Part shown: one piece after another, positions 1 through 7,017 of the stretch
How the letters are laid out: each line of letters starts with the position of its first letter
How positions within the stretch are numbered: the stretch's first letter is position 1
DNA from: DSNY01 sp037446035
GTDB lineage: Bacteria; Pseudomonadota; Gammaproteobacteria; Burkholderiales; Burkholderiaceae_F
Direction: 5' to 3'
Assembly (NCBI GenBank): GCA_037446035.1
Contig: JBBIJJ010000079.1
Coordinates: 1 to 14,612 of the forward strand
DNA length: 14,612 nucleotides
The notes under the pieces: model-generated
The model's input: the letters and a program-made list of their open reading frames with translations, nothing else
Databases searched by the model: none
What the model was told of the DNA's origin: nothing
Program-made: the position numbers and the translations under genes

Positions 1-170
1 TCGGCAGATAGGACCGAAATTACCGGAAAAGGCTTCGCAAAGCCCGAATAACCCGCTTCTGTTTCGCATCGCGACATCACGACACTCGCACGCTCTCCGA
101 AGACGCTCAAGTCCGACAGGCTCCTAGATTCGGCAATTGGCGTCACGTCGAAACGGCAGAAAGCCAGCAT
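1..170 (-). other. Unidentified partial open frame running off the left edge
   Basis: On the minus strand a frame stays open from a TGA at 234-236 down to position 1. Its first ATG is at 170-168, giving at least 56 residues before the edge. The translated stretch includes SLSDLSVFGERA and is not obviously repetitive. No family is recognised. The plus strand is also open across much of the region (about 53-298) but has no start codon, so the frame may be chance or the remnant of a decayed gene. Base composition is visibly less GC-rich than the genes further right, which would fit a relic or foreign segment. Low confidence that this is a real gene. Confidence 0.2.
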
Positions 171-370
171 CCATGCGGGTTTGAAGCCAATTCCGACGAC
201 TGCGGAGCAGTTCGAAGTGGGTGATGGTCGTGCTCACTGCAAGCCTTTGGCGCGAACGGGTTTCTCGGTACTCCACCCACTTCAACTGCCGTTTCTAGGT
301 TGAGTGCCCTCGTGTTGCTGGGGATGATGGGAGTCGGTCAGTCCGGGCCAAAGGCGAGGAATTTCGCGAT
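171..370. other. Intergenic stretch without recognisable gene
   Basis: No frame with a credible start, ribosome binding site or family signature is present. Composition is mixed and less GC-rich than the rest of the window. The only structure seen is at its right end, where the first repeat element begins. Confidence 0.5.
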
Positions 371-386
371 CGGGGATTGCCCGATC
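368..386. repeat. Small perfect hairpin at the left border of the composite repeat
   Basis: GATCGGG (368-374) and CCCGATC (380-386) pair perfectly around a five-base loop. No T-run follows, so this does not look like an intrinsic terminator. The bases from about 372 onward align with 14322 onward at the right edge, so the hairpin lies at the border of the composite repeat. Confidence 0.5.
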
Positions 387-577
387 TCATGACACCGCCA
401 CCTTGCGAGCGTGTTTCGCCCGCGCGGAGCGCCGGGTCGGTCATCCCGAGCAGTGCGAGGGATCTCGGCATTGCGAGCGGGCGAGATTCCTCGCCCATGT
501 CATCCCCAGAGAAGCGAAGCGACGAGCGATCCCGGCCCTGCGGGGGCTGAGATTCCTCGCCTGCGGCTCCGAATGAC
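372..577 (+). repeat. Composite dispersed repeat, left copy (two inverted-repeat modules)
   Basis: A leader (about 372-439) containing TGACACCGCCACCTTGCGAG is followed by an inverted-repeat module at 440-495, starting GTCATCCCGAGC and ending GAGATTCCTCGCC, and by a second, more diverged module at 499-577 ending GAATGAC. The same leader-plus-module order recurs at 14322-14461 and 14505-14612. It is an intergenic REP-like or MITE-like element with no coding capacity. Several long frames that cross it are artefacts of the palindromic, GC-rich sequence. Confidence 0.75.
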
Positions 578-632
578 CAGGAAGAGGCGGCCTGAAATCA
601 AACGAGTCGGCGGCTCGGAATCGCGGACACTC

Positions 633-705
633 GTCATCCCGAGCGAATGCGAGGGATCTCGGCATTGCGAGCGGCGGAGATTCCTCGCCTTCGGCTCGGA
701 ATGAC
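633..705 (+). repeat. 73-nt imperfect inverted-repeat element
   Basis: The left arm (633-660, starting GTCATCCCGAGCG) and right arm (677-705, ending GGCTCGGAATGAC) are imperfect reverse complements of about 28 nt around a 16-nt centre. Transcribed, it would fold into one long hairpin. A copy of identical length (73 nt) lies at 14389-14461 and partial copies at 440-495 and 14556-14612. Abundant small palindromes of this kind are typical of REP-like or MITE-like intergenic elements. No transposase for it is present in the window. Confidence 0.8.
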
Positions 706-856
706 ATAGGGACGGCTCGGATCGACGAGAAAGGGACGGCTCGGATCGACGAGAGGGGGGACGGCGCGGAATGACGAGCAAGGCACGGCGCGGAATGACG
801 AGCAAGGGACGGCGCGGAACGACGAGCAAGGCACGGCTCGGAATGACGCCTGACCG
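693..856 (+). repeat. 24-bp tandem repeat array of about six units
   Basis: Units beginning GGCTCGGA or GGCGCGGA start at 693, 714, 738, 763, 787, 811 and 835, a spacing of 21, 24, 25, 24, 24 and 24 nt. The later units are nearly identical to one another. The first unit is the right arm of the inverted repeat at 633-705, so the array appears to have grown from that arm. There are no unique spacers between units, so it is not a CRISPR array. Confidence 0.8.
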
Positions 857-1053
857 ATGCGCAGGCCAGGCCGCTGGAACGCGTCGCGCGTATCGGTCGT
901 GCTCGATAGCTCGCAACGCCGCGAGGGACGGCGCCGCAACCTACGCCGTGCGTTGTGCCCGCGGACTGCGCGGGCGAGCGACGCGCGACCTTCGTCATGT
1001 CGTCCCGCCTCGCGCACACCGCGCGCCGCGCAATCGGGTGCGTTCGAGCGCGG
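857..1053. other. Intergenic region downstream of the prenyltransferase
   Basis: GC-rich sequence between the tandem array and the stop codon of the minus-strand prenyltransferase. Frames here are open on both strands, as expected from composition, but none has a recognisable product. No clear terminator hairpin with a T-run was found for the prenyltransferase. Confidence 0.4.
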
Positions 1054-1983
1054 TCAGGTCCAGGCAGCGAGCAGCGTACCGACCGTCAGCAGCGCGCCGA
1101 ACAGCGCCTCGAGCATGACGGTTCGCAGCATCAGCGCGTTGAAACCGGTTCCGGGCGGCGTGGCCGGCAACGCGCGCACGAGCGCCGCGGCCGAAGGCAA
1201 CGCGAGCAGGGGCAGCCACAGCCATGCGCTGCCGGTGAGCCACACGAGCAAAGGCACGGTCGCGAAAGGCCAAAGCATCAGCATCGCGTACAGCCGTGCC
1301 GATGCGCGCGTTCCCGCCACGACGGCAAACGTGCGCCGGCCGGTCGCCGCATCGTGCGCGATGTCGCGGTGGTTGTTGACGACCAGCACCGCAGCGGCGA
1401 GCGAGCCGATCGCCGCCCCGGCCAGCCACATCGGCGCGTTGACGCTGCCGATCTGCACGTAGCCGCTGCCGGCGACCGCGACCAGGCCGAAGAAGACGAA
1501 CACGGTGAGCTCGCCGAAAGGCGTGTACGCGATCGGCCGCGGCCCGCCCATGTAGCCGAGTGCGGCGAGCAGCGAGGCCACACCCATCGCCAGCGCGGGC
1601 AGTCCCCAGCGCGCCACGATCGGCAGACCGATCAGCACCACGAGCGCGACCGCCAGCGCGATCGCGACGCGCACCTCGCGCGGCGTGAGCCAGCCATTCG
1701 ATGTGGCGCGCGGAAAGCCGACGCGCCGCGAAGAATCGGCGCCGCGCGCGCTGTAGCCGACGTCGTTTTGCAGGTTGGCGATGATCTGCAGCAGCACCGA
1801 ACCCGTCAGCGCAAGCGTGGCGAACAGCACGTCCACCACGCCGCTGTGCAGGAACGCAAAGCTCGTGCCGACGAACACCGGCACGGTGGCGATCCACCAG
1901 GTGCGGGGCCGCGCGGCGATGCGCCATGCCTCGAGCGATCCGGGACGGATCGCGGCGACCGGTGCGGGAGCGGGCGAGTCCAA
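1054..1983 (-). CDS. MenA-like UbiA-family prenyltransferase
   Basis: Predicted integral membrane enzyme of the UbiA superfamily, closest in motif pattern to 1,4-dihydroxy-2-naphthoate polyprenyltransferase (MenA), which attaches a polyprenyl tail to an aromatic quinone precursor. It has several hydrophobic segments. The first Asp-rich motif is NLQNDVGYSARGAD (residues 70-83) and the second is NNHRDIAHD (203-211), as in MenA. In the first motif the second Asp of the E. coli pattern (NDYGD) is Tyr77. The TTG at 1983 is chosen because AAAGGGA lies nine bases upstream (1993-1999) and the resulting 309 residues fit the family; an ATG at 2133 would add 50 residues of unlikely sequence. Betaproteobacteria generally use ubiquinone and no other men genes are in the window, so the true substrate is uncertain. 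Confidence 0.82.
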   Translation of the reverse strand: MDSPAPAPVAAIRPGSLEAWRIAARPRTWWIATVPVFVGTSFAFLHSGVVDVLFATLALTGSVLLQIIANLQNDVGYSARGADSSRRVGFPRATSNGWLTPREVRVAIALAVALVVLIGLPIVARWGLPALAMGVASLLAALGYMGGPRPIAYTPFGELTVFVFFGLVAVAGSGYVQIGSVNAPMWLAGAAIGSLAAAVLVVNNHRDIAHDAATGRRTFAVVAGTRASARLYAMLMLWPFATVPLLVWLTGSAWLWLPLLALPSAAALVRALPATPPGTGFNALMLRTVMLEALFGALLTVGTLLAAWT

Positions 1984-1992
1984 GTGCGACGG

Positions 1993-1999
1993 TCCCTTT
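1993..1999 (-). promoter_or_regulatory. Ribosome binding site supporting the TTG start of the prenyltransferase
   Basis: AAAGGGA on the minus strand, nine bases before the TTG at 1983-1981. It decides the start against the upstream ATG at 2133, which would place the N-terminus inside the alaS promoter region. Confidence 0.55.
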
Positions 2000-2112
2000 G
2001 AAGGCGGCGCGCAGTGTAGCGCCGCGAGTCGGACGCAAGTCTCGTAGAGCGCGCCGCACGCGTGTTTGCGCCCGGTCAAGGCGCGTGTTCGAGCGCGGCG
2101 AAGCAAGCGCCC

Positions 2113-2121
2113 TGTTATGAT
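2113..2121 (+). promoter_or_regulatory. Putative extended -10 promoter for alaS and the downstream cluster
   Basis: TGTTATGAT reads as TGn followed by TATGAT, an extended -10 element one base off the TATAAT consensus. It would start transcription near 2128, about 60 nt before the alaS ATG. No good -35 hexamer is present at the usual distance, which an extended -10 can tolerate. It lies in the 203-nt divergent region between the prenyltransferase and alaS. Confidence 0.4.
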
Positions 2122-2186
2122 CGCCGCGTTCAAGAATTTCCAAGCGTGGCGCGGGTTTGCGCCCGAGCGCCGCGCCCGCTTTCGCC

Positions 2187-4826
2187 ATGAAAAGCGCCGA
2201 GATCCGCGAGAAGTTCCTCAAGTTTTTCGAGTCCAAGGGGCACACGATCGTGCGCGCCTCTCCGCTCGTTCCCGCCAACGACCCGACGCTGCTGTTCGTC
2301 AACTCGGGCATGGTGCAGTTCAAGGACGTGTTTACCGGCCGCGAGACGCGTCCGTACACGCGCGCGGTCACCGCGCAGAAGTCGCTGCGCGCCGGCGGCA
2401 AGCACAACGACCTGGAAAACGTCGGCTACACCGCGCGGCACCATACGTTCTTCGAGATGCTCGGCAACTTCAGCTTCGGCGACTACTTCAAGCGCGACGC
2501 GATCAAGTACGCGTGGGAACTGCTGACCGAGGTCTACAAGCTGCCCAAGGGACGGCTGTGGACGACGGTGTACGTCGACGACGACGAGGCCTACGACATC
2601 TGGACCAAGGACATCGGCATTCCGCCGGAGCGCTGCATCCGCATCGGCGACAAGCCGGGCCAGCCGAAGTACGTGTCGGACAACTTCTGGCAGATGGCCG
2701 ACACCGGTCCGTGCGGCCCCTGCAGCGAGATCTTCTACGACCACGGCCCCGAGGTCGCCGGCGGCCCGCCCGGATCGCCGGACGCCGACGGCGACCGCTA
2801 CATCGAGATCTGGAACCTCGTGTTCATGCAGTTCGACCGCGACGAACGCGGCGTGCTCACGCCGCTGCCAAAGCCGTGCGTGGACACGGGCATGGGGCTC
2901 GAGCGGCTGGCCGCCGTGCTGCAGGGCGTGCACTCGAACTACGAGATCGACCTGTTCCGCAACCTGATCCGGGCGGCCGCGCGCGAGACGAAGGCGAAGC
3001 ATCTTGCGGACAACTCGCTGAAAGTGATCGCCGATCACATTCGGGCGTGCAGTTTCCTGATCGCCGACGGCGTGATTCCGAGCAACGAAGGGCGCGGCTA
3101 CGTGCTGCGGCGGATCATCCGGCGCGCGCTGCGCCACGGCTACAAGCTCGGCCAGACCGAGCCGTTCTTCCACAAGATCGTCGCCGATCTGGTGCGCGAG
3201 ATGGGTGACGCGTACCCCGAGCTGCGCGAGATGCAGCCGCGCATCGAAGCGGTGCTGAAGCAGGAGGAAGAGCGCTTCGGCGAAACCCTCGAGCACGGCA
3301 TGAAGATCCTCGAGGGCGCGCTCGGCCGCATCAGCAGCGGTGATGCGCGCATGCTCGACGGCGAGACCGTGTTCCTGCTGTACGACACCTACGGCTTTCC
3401 GGTCGACCTGACCGCGGATATCTGCCGCGAGCGCGGCATCAGCGTCGACCATGCCGGCTTCGAGCAGGCGATGCAGCGCCAGCGCGAGCAGGCGCGCGCC
3501 GCGGGCAAGTTCAGGATGGCCGCGGGCGTCGAGTACGCCGGCGCCAAGACGAAGTTCGTCGGCTACGACTACCTGACGGCCGAAGCCAAGGTCATCGGCT
3601 TGTATGTCGACGGTACGCCGGCGAGCGAGGTGCGCGCCGGGCAGAACGCGATCATCGTGCTCGACGCCACGCCGTTTTACGCGGAGGCGGGCGGACAAGT
3701 CGGCGACCGCGGCGAGATCGTCGGCGCCGGCGGCACCTTCGAGGTGCTCGACACGCAGAAGATCCTGCCCGATGTCTTCGGTCATCACGGCGTGCTGAAG
3801 ACCGGCTCGATCGAATTCGGCGAGAAGGTCACCGCCAGGGTCAACGTCACGCTGCGCACGCGCGCGATGCACAACCACTCGGCCACCCACCTGATGCACG
3901 CGGCGCTGCGCCAGGTGCTGGGCGCGCACGTGCAGCAGAAGGGCTCGCTGGTCGACGCTGAACGCACGCGTTTCGACTTCTCGCACGACAAGCCGATGAC
4001 GGCCGCGCAGATCCGCCAGGTCGAGGAGGTCGTCAATCAGGCCATCCGCGCCAACGTGCCGGTAGCCGCGAGCGTGATGAAGTTCGACGATGCGATCCGT
4101 TCGGGCGCGCTCGCGTTCTTCGGCGACAAGTACGGCGACGAGGTGCGCGTCATCACGATGGCCGACGACGGCCAGAAGTTCTCGACCGAGCTGTGCGGCG
4201 GCACACACGTCAAGCGCACCGGCGACATCGGCTTGTTCAAGCTCGTCGCCGAGGGCGGCGTGGCCGCCGGCGTGCGACGCGTGGAGGCTGTCACCGGCGC
4301 CGGCGCGCTCGCCTACGTGCAGGCGCTCGACGCGCAGCTCGCCGAAGTCGCCGCCGCGCTGAAGGCGCCGGCCGCGGAGGTCACGCAGAAGATCGCGTAT
4401 CTGCTCGACAGCGTGAAATCGCTCGAGCGGGAGGTCGCGCGGCTGAAGGGCAAGCTCGCGTCGAACCAGGGCGACGACCTCGCCGCGCAGGCGGCCGACG
4501 TCAAGGGCGTCAAGGTGCTCGCCGCCACGCTCGAAGGCGCGGACGCCAAGGTGCTGCGCGACACGATCGACCAGCTGAAGAACAAGCTGAAGTCCGCGGC
4601 GATCGTGCTGGCTGCGGTCGAGGACGGCAAGGTGCAGCTCGCCGCCGGCGTCACCGCCGATGCAGTCGCCAAAGTCAAGGCGGGCGAGCTGGTCAACTTC
4701 GTCGCGCACCAGGTCGGCGGAAAAGGCGGCGGACGCGCCGACATGGCGATGGCCGGCGGCACCGATCCCGCCAAGCTGCCCGGCGCGCTCGCGGGCGTGC
4801 GTTCATGGGTGGAACAGCGGCTGTAA
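2187..4826 (+). CDS. alaS: Alanyl-tRNA synthetase
   Basis: Charges tRNA-Ala with alanine in the cytoplasm and hydrolyses mischarged Ser- and Gly-tRNA-Ala. The 879 residues match the usual bacterial length (about 875). The N-terminal class II catalytic domain starts MKSAEIREKFLKFFESKGH and carries TLLFVNSGMVQFKDVF and HHTFFEMLGNFSFGDYF. The editing-domain zinc ligands are intact: HSATH (H564, H568) and CGGTH (C670, H674). The C-terminal part has the coiled-coil and the Gly-rich GGKGGGRADMAMAGG segment of the C-Ala domain. The ATG at 2187 is chosen because it matches the family N-terminus; a TTG ten codons upstream would add unrelated residues. It is the first gene of a tightly spaced plus-strand cluster and its end overlaps the acetyltransferase start by 22 nt. 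Confidence 0.97.
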   Translation: MKSAEIREKFLKFFESKGHTIVRASPLVPANDPTLLFVNSGMVQFKDVFTGRETRPYTRAVTAQKSLRAGGKHNDLENVGYTARHHTFFEMLGNFSFGDYFKRDAIKYAWELLTEVYKLPKGRLWTTVYVDDDEAYDIWTKDIGIPPERCIRIGDKPGQPKYVSDNFWQMADTGPCGPCSEIFYDHGPEVAGGPPGSPDADGDRYIEIWNLVFMQFDRDERGVLTPLPKPCVDTGMGLERLAAVLQGVHSNYEIDLFRNLIRAAARETKAKHLADNSLKVIADHIRACSFLIADGVIPSNEGRGYVLRRIIRRALRHGYKLGQTEPFFHKIVADLVREMGDAYPELREMQPRIEAVLKQEEERFGETLEHGMKILEGALGRISSGDARMLDGETVFLLYDTYGFPVDLTADICRERGISVDHAGFEQAMQRQREQARAAGKFRMAAGVEYAGAKTKFVGYDYLTAEAKVIGLYVDGTPASEVRAGQNAIIVLDATPFYAEAGGQVGDRGEIVGAGGTFEVLDTQKILPDVFGHHGVLKTGSIEFGEKVTARVNVTLRTRAMHNHSATHLMHAALRQVLGAHVQQKGSLVDAERTRFDFSHDKPMTAAQIRQVEEVVNQAIRANVPVAASVMKFDDAIRSGALAFFGDKYGDEVRVITMADDGQKFSTELCGGTHVKRTGDIGLFKLVAEGGVAAGVRRVEAVTGAGALAYVQALDAQLAEVAAALKAPAAEVTQKIAYLLDSVKSLEREVARLKGKLASNQGDDLAAQAADVKGVKVLAATLEGADAKVLRDTIDQLKNKLKSAAIVLAAVEDGKVQLAAGVTADAVAKVKAGELVNFVAHQVGGKGGGRADMAMAGGTDPAKLPGALAGVRSWVEQRL

Positions 4827-5355
4827 GCCACGTCGAGTACCGGCGCGCCACACCCGTGCACGCGGAGTCGCTCGCACGGCTGATGGCCGACGAGTCCGTT
4901 TTCGCTGGGCTGCTGCAGCTTCCGTATCCGACCGCCGAGGCGTGGCGCAAGCGGCTCGAGTCGCAAGTCGCCGAGGCCGAGCAGCTTCATCTGGTCGGTG
5001 TTGCCGGCGGCCACGTGATCGCGAGCGGCGGCATCCGTCCGCTCGCCTGGACGCCGCGGCGCGGCACGTCGCCGGCGTCGGACTCGCGGTCGCCGCCGAA
5101 TGGCAGGGGCGCGGGATCGGCTCCGAGATGATGCGCAGGCTGCTCGAATGGTCCGACCGCTGGCTCGGCTACCTGCGGTTCGAACTGACCGTTTATACCG
5201 ACAACGCGCCCGCGATCGCGCTGTATCGCAAGTTCGGCTTCGCGGTCGAGGGCACGCACCATGCCTACGCGCTGCGCGACGGCGTCTGCGTCGACTGCCT
5301 CGCGATGGCGCGGTTGCATCCGAATCCGCCCCGGCTTCCGACCGAATCCGCATGA
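4805..5355 (+). pseudogene. GNAT N-acetyltransferase, AaaT/YhhY-like, split by a one-base frameshift
   Basis: The N-terminal half (from ATG 4805, containing VEYRRATPVHAESLARLMAD and ending GGIRPLAWTPRR) and the C-terminal half (RHVAGVGLAV, then QGRGIGS and LTVYTDNAPAIALYRKFGF) lie in different frames. Together they make one GNAT protein resembling E. coli AaaT (YhhY), an amino acid N-acyltransferase. The acetyl-CoA binding loop QGRGIG is in the second half. Adding one base at about 5062-5063 would turn CGC GGC ACG into CGC CGG CAC and give a continuous 183-residue protein. As read, the first frame ends at 5131 with the acetyl-CoA site lost. The start overlaps alaS by 22 nt and the end overlaps the next ATG by 4 nt. 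It could be a genuine recent mutation or a sequencing or assembly error in a GC-rich run. Confidence 0.85.
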
Positions 5356-5672
5356 TCGTCAGCAATCTCGAACTGATCCCCGGCAAACGCATCGCCGCGC
5401 ACCTGGGCATCGTCCAGGGCAGCACCGTGCGCGCCAAGCACGTCGGCCGCGACATCTTCGCGAGCCTGAAGAACATCGTCGGCGGCGAGCTGAAGGGCTA
5501 CACCGAGCTGATGCAGGAAGCGCGGCAGGAGGCGGTCGACCGGATGATCGCCGAGGCCGAATCGATCGGCGCCAACGCGATCCTGAACGTGCGCTTCGCG
5601 ACCACGTCGATCGCGGTCGGCGCCGCCGAGATCCTCGCCTACGGCAGCGCGGTCAGGCTCGAGAATCCCTGA
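5352..5672 (+). CDS. YbjQ/UPF0145 family protein
   Basis: A small cytoplasmic protein of 106 residues covering the whole YbjQ (UPF0145, DUF74) domain, which is about this length in E. coli YbjQ. Family features seen are the N-terminal IPGKRIAAHLGIVQGSTVRAKHVGRD, split here by position as IPGKRIAAHLGIVQG (9-23) and STVRAKHVGRD (24-34), then ELKGYTELMQEARQEA and the C-terminal ANAILNVRFATTSIAVGAAEILAYG region. Database names often call these heavy-metal-binding proteins, but the biochemical role is not settled. The ATG at 5352 overlaps the acetyltransferase TGA (ATGA), suggesting translational coupling. A second YbjQ-like gene follows after 18 nt. Confidence 0.9.
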   Translation: MIVSNLELIPGKRIAAHLGIVQGSTVRAKHVGRDIFASLKNIVGGELKGYTELMQEARQEAVDRMIAEAESIGANAILNVRFATTSIAVGAAEILAYGSAVRLENP

Positions 5673-5690
5673 GCGCACGCAGCGCAGGGT

Positions 5691-6155
5691 ATGGACGCGC
5701 TGTTCGAACTCGCGGTCTTCGTCGCGCTGCTGGCGACCGGATTCCTCGTCGGCCGCGTGCTCGAGCAGCGCCACTATGCGTCGATCCGCGCGCGCGAAGC
5801 ACAGTACGCCGACGTGCTCGCCTTCGGCTTCCGCTTTCCGGCGGACCGCGTGACGCCGCAGCGGGCCTTCCTGGTCACTGGCACGATCGTCGTCAGCGCC
5901 GATTACTTCAAGACCTTCGTCGCGGGGCTGCGCAACCTGTTCGGCGGCCGGCTGCGCACGTACGAGACGCTGCTCGAGCGGGCGCGGCGCGAGGCGCTGC
6001 TGCGGCTCAAGGAGGACGCGCGCCGGCGCGGTGCGCGGATGATCGTCTGCGTGCGCTTCGAAACCACGTCGATCAGCAGCGGCTGGGCGCCCTCGATCGA
6101 GGTGCTCGCCTACGGCACCGCGCTGATTCCCGAGCAGACGAACCGTGCGACTTGA
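5691..6155 (+). CDS. Membrane-anchored YbjQ-like protein
   Basis: 154 residues. An N-terminal hydrophobic segment (about residues 5-21, LFELAVFVALLATGFLV) is followed by a charged stretch and then a YbjQ-like domain (about 55-150). This domain shares the pattern of the preceding gene: G(T/S)xV near its start, LRTYETLLERARREAL, and RMIVCVRFETTSIS followed by EVLAYGTAL. It therefore looks like a paralogue tethered to the inner membrane. An AGGGT sits just before the ATG. Its end overlaps the GTG of the M48 protease gene by 11 nt. The function is unknown; pairing with a soluble homologue suggests the two may form mixed oligomers at the membrane, which is inference. Confidence 0.82.
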   Translation: MDALFELAVFVALLATGFLVGRVLEQRHYASIRAREAQYADVLAFGFRFPADRVTPQRAFLVTGTIVVSADYFKTFVAGLRNLFGGRLRTYETLLERARREALLRLKEDARRRGARMIVCVRFETTSISSGWAPSIEVLAYGTALIPEQTNRAT

Positions 6156-7017
6156 GAACCGCCGCCCCGCCGAGGGCATCAATGCGTCGCACGAGAACCC
6201 GCTGAAGGAGTTCGCGTGGCTCGCCGCCGGCAGCGTCGCGCTGCTGGTCGCCGTCGTCGCGGCGCTGGCTTGCGCCGCCGAATGGCTTGCGCCGCGCCTT
6301 CCGTACCGCTACGAGGCGCGGCTCGCGGAAGGGTTCGACCTCGCGCCGGCGCCGAAATCCGACGCGGCGCGCCGCGTGCAGGCCGAGCTGCAGGCGCTCG
6401 CCGACCGGCTCGCCGCGCGCATGGCGCTGCCCGCAGGCATGCAGGTGCGCGTCGGCTATCGCGAGGAAGGCATCGTGAACGCGTACGCCACGCTGGGCGG
6501 CCGCACGGTGTTCTTCCGCGGACTGCTCGCCAGGCTCGACAGCGAGGACGCACTGGCGATGGTGATGGCGCACGAGCTCGCGCATCTGAAGCACCGCCAT
6601 CCGGCGGCGGCGCTCGGCCGCGGCGTCGCGGTCGGCATCGTGCTGTCGATGATCTCGGCAGACCTCGGACGCGGCGCGGCCGGCGCGCTCGGCCAGGCCG
6701 GCCTCGTGACGCTGTTCAGCTTCAACCGCGAGCAGGAGCGCGCTGCCGACGAGGAAGCGCTGCGCGTGCTCGCCGCCGAGTACGGCCACGTCGGCGGGGC
6801 AATCGATCTGTTCGACGCCTTCGCGCGCCTGCCCGCCGCGCGGCGCGAGCAGAACGTTCCCGCGATCGAGTTCCTGCGCACGCATCCGCTGACGGCCGGC
6901 CGCATCGCCGCCGTCGGCGAGTGGGCCGAGCGCAACGGCGCGCCGATCGACGGCGTGCGCCGGCCGCTGCCGCCCGCGATCGCCGCGGCCCGGACGCGCG
7001 GGCAGAGCGCGTCGTGA
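6145..7017 (+). CDS. M48-family membrane-anchored metalloprotease
   Basis: A 290-residue zinc metallopeptidase. One N-terminal membrane segment (about residues 25-46, rich in Ala, Val and Leu) precedes the catalytic domain. The zinc motif is HELAHLKHRHP (H143, E144, H147) and the downstream third-ligand motif is ExxxD in EQERAADEEAL (E198, D202). A second hydrophobic stretch (RGVAVGIVLSMISADL) follows the active site. The C-terminal THPLTAGRIAAV matches the M48 ending THP.T..RI. Relatives include HtpX, Oma1 and BepA/LoiP, which act in membrane or envelope quality control. The GTG start at 6145 is the only reasonable one in frame. It overlaps the upstream gene by 11 nt and the Nudix gene by 4 nt (GTGA). 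The substrate is unknown. Confidence 0.9.
   Translation: MRLENRRPAEGINASHENPLKEFAWLAAGSVALLVAVVAALACAAEWLAPRLPYRYEARLAEGFDLAPAPKSDAARRVQAELQALADRLAARMALPAGMQVRVGYREEGIVNAYATLGGRTVFFRGLLARLDSEDALAMVMAHELAHLKHRHPAAALGRGVAVGIVLSMISADLGRGAAGALGQAGLVTLFSFNREQERAADEEALRVLAAEYGHVGGAIDLFDAFARLPAARREQNVPAIEFLRTHPLTAGRIAAVGEWAERNGAPIDGVRRPLPPAIAAARTRGQSAS

Noticed and set aside
693..856. Possible CRISPR array
   Set aside because: Units abut directly with no unique spacers and no cas genes are in the window.
441..1019. Long open frames in the repeat region, with repeated Ser/Phe/Arg/Ala peptides
   Set aside because: They translate the inverted repeats and the 24-bp array; the period of eight residues follows from the 24-bp unit, and there is no ribosome binding site or family match.
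1984..2133. N-terminal extension of the prenyltransferase from the ATG at 2133
   Set aside because: The extra 50 residues do not resemble the family, they overlap the alaS promoter region, and the TTG at 1983 has a good ribosome binding site.
2130..4709. 859-residue open frame on the minus strand opposite alaS
   Set aside because: It mirrors the alaS codons in GC-rich DNA, is rich in Arg, Ala, Val and His, and shows no family motif. alaS on the other strand is unambiguous.
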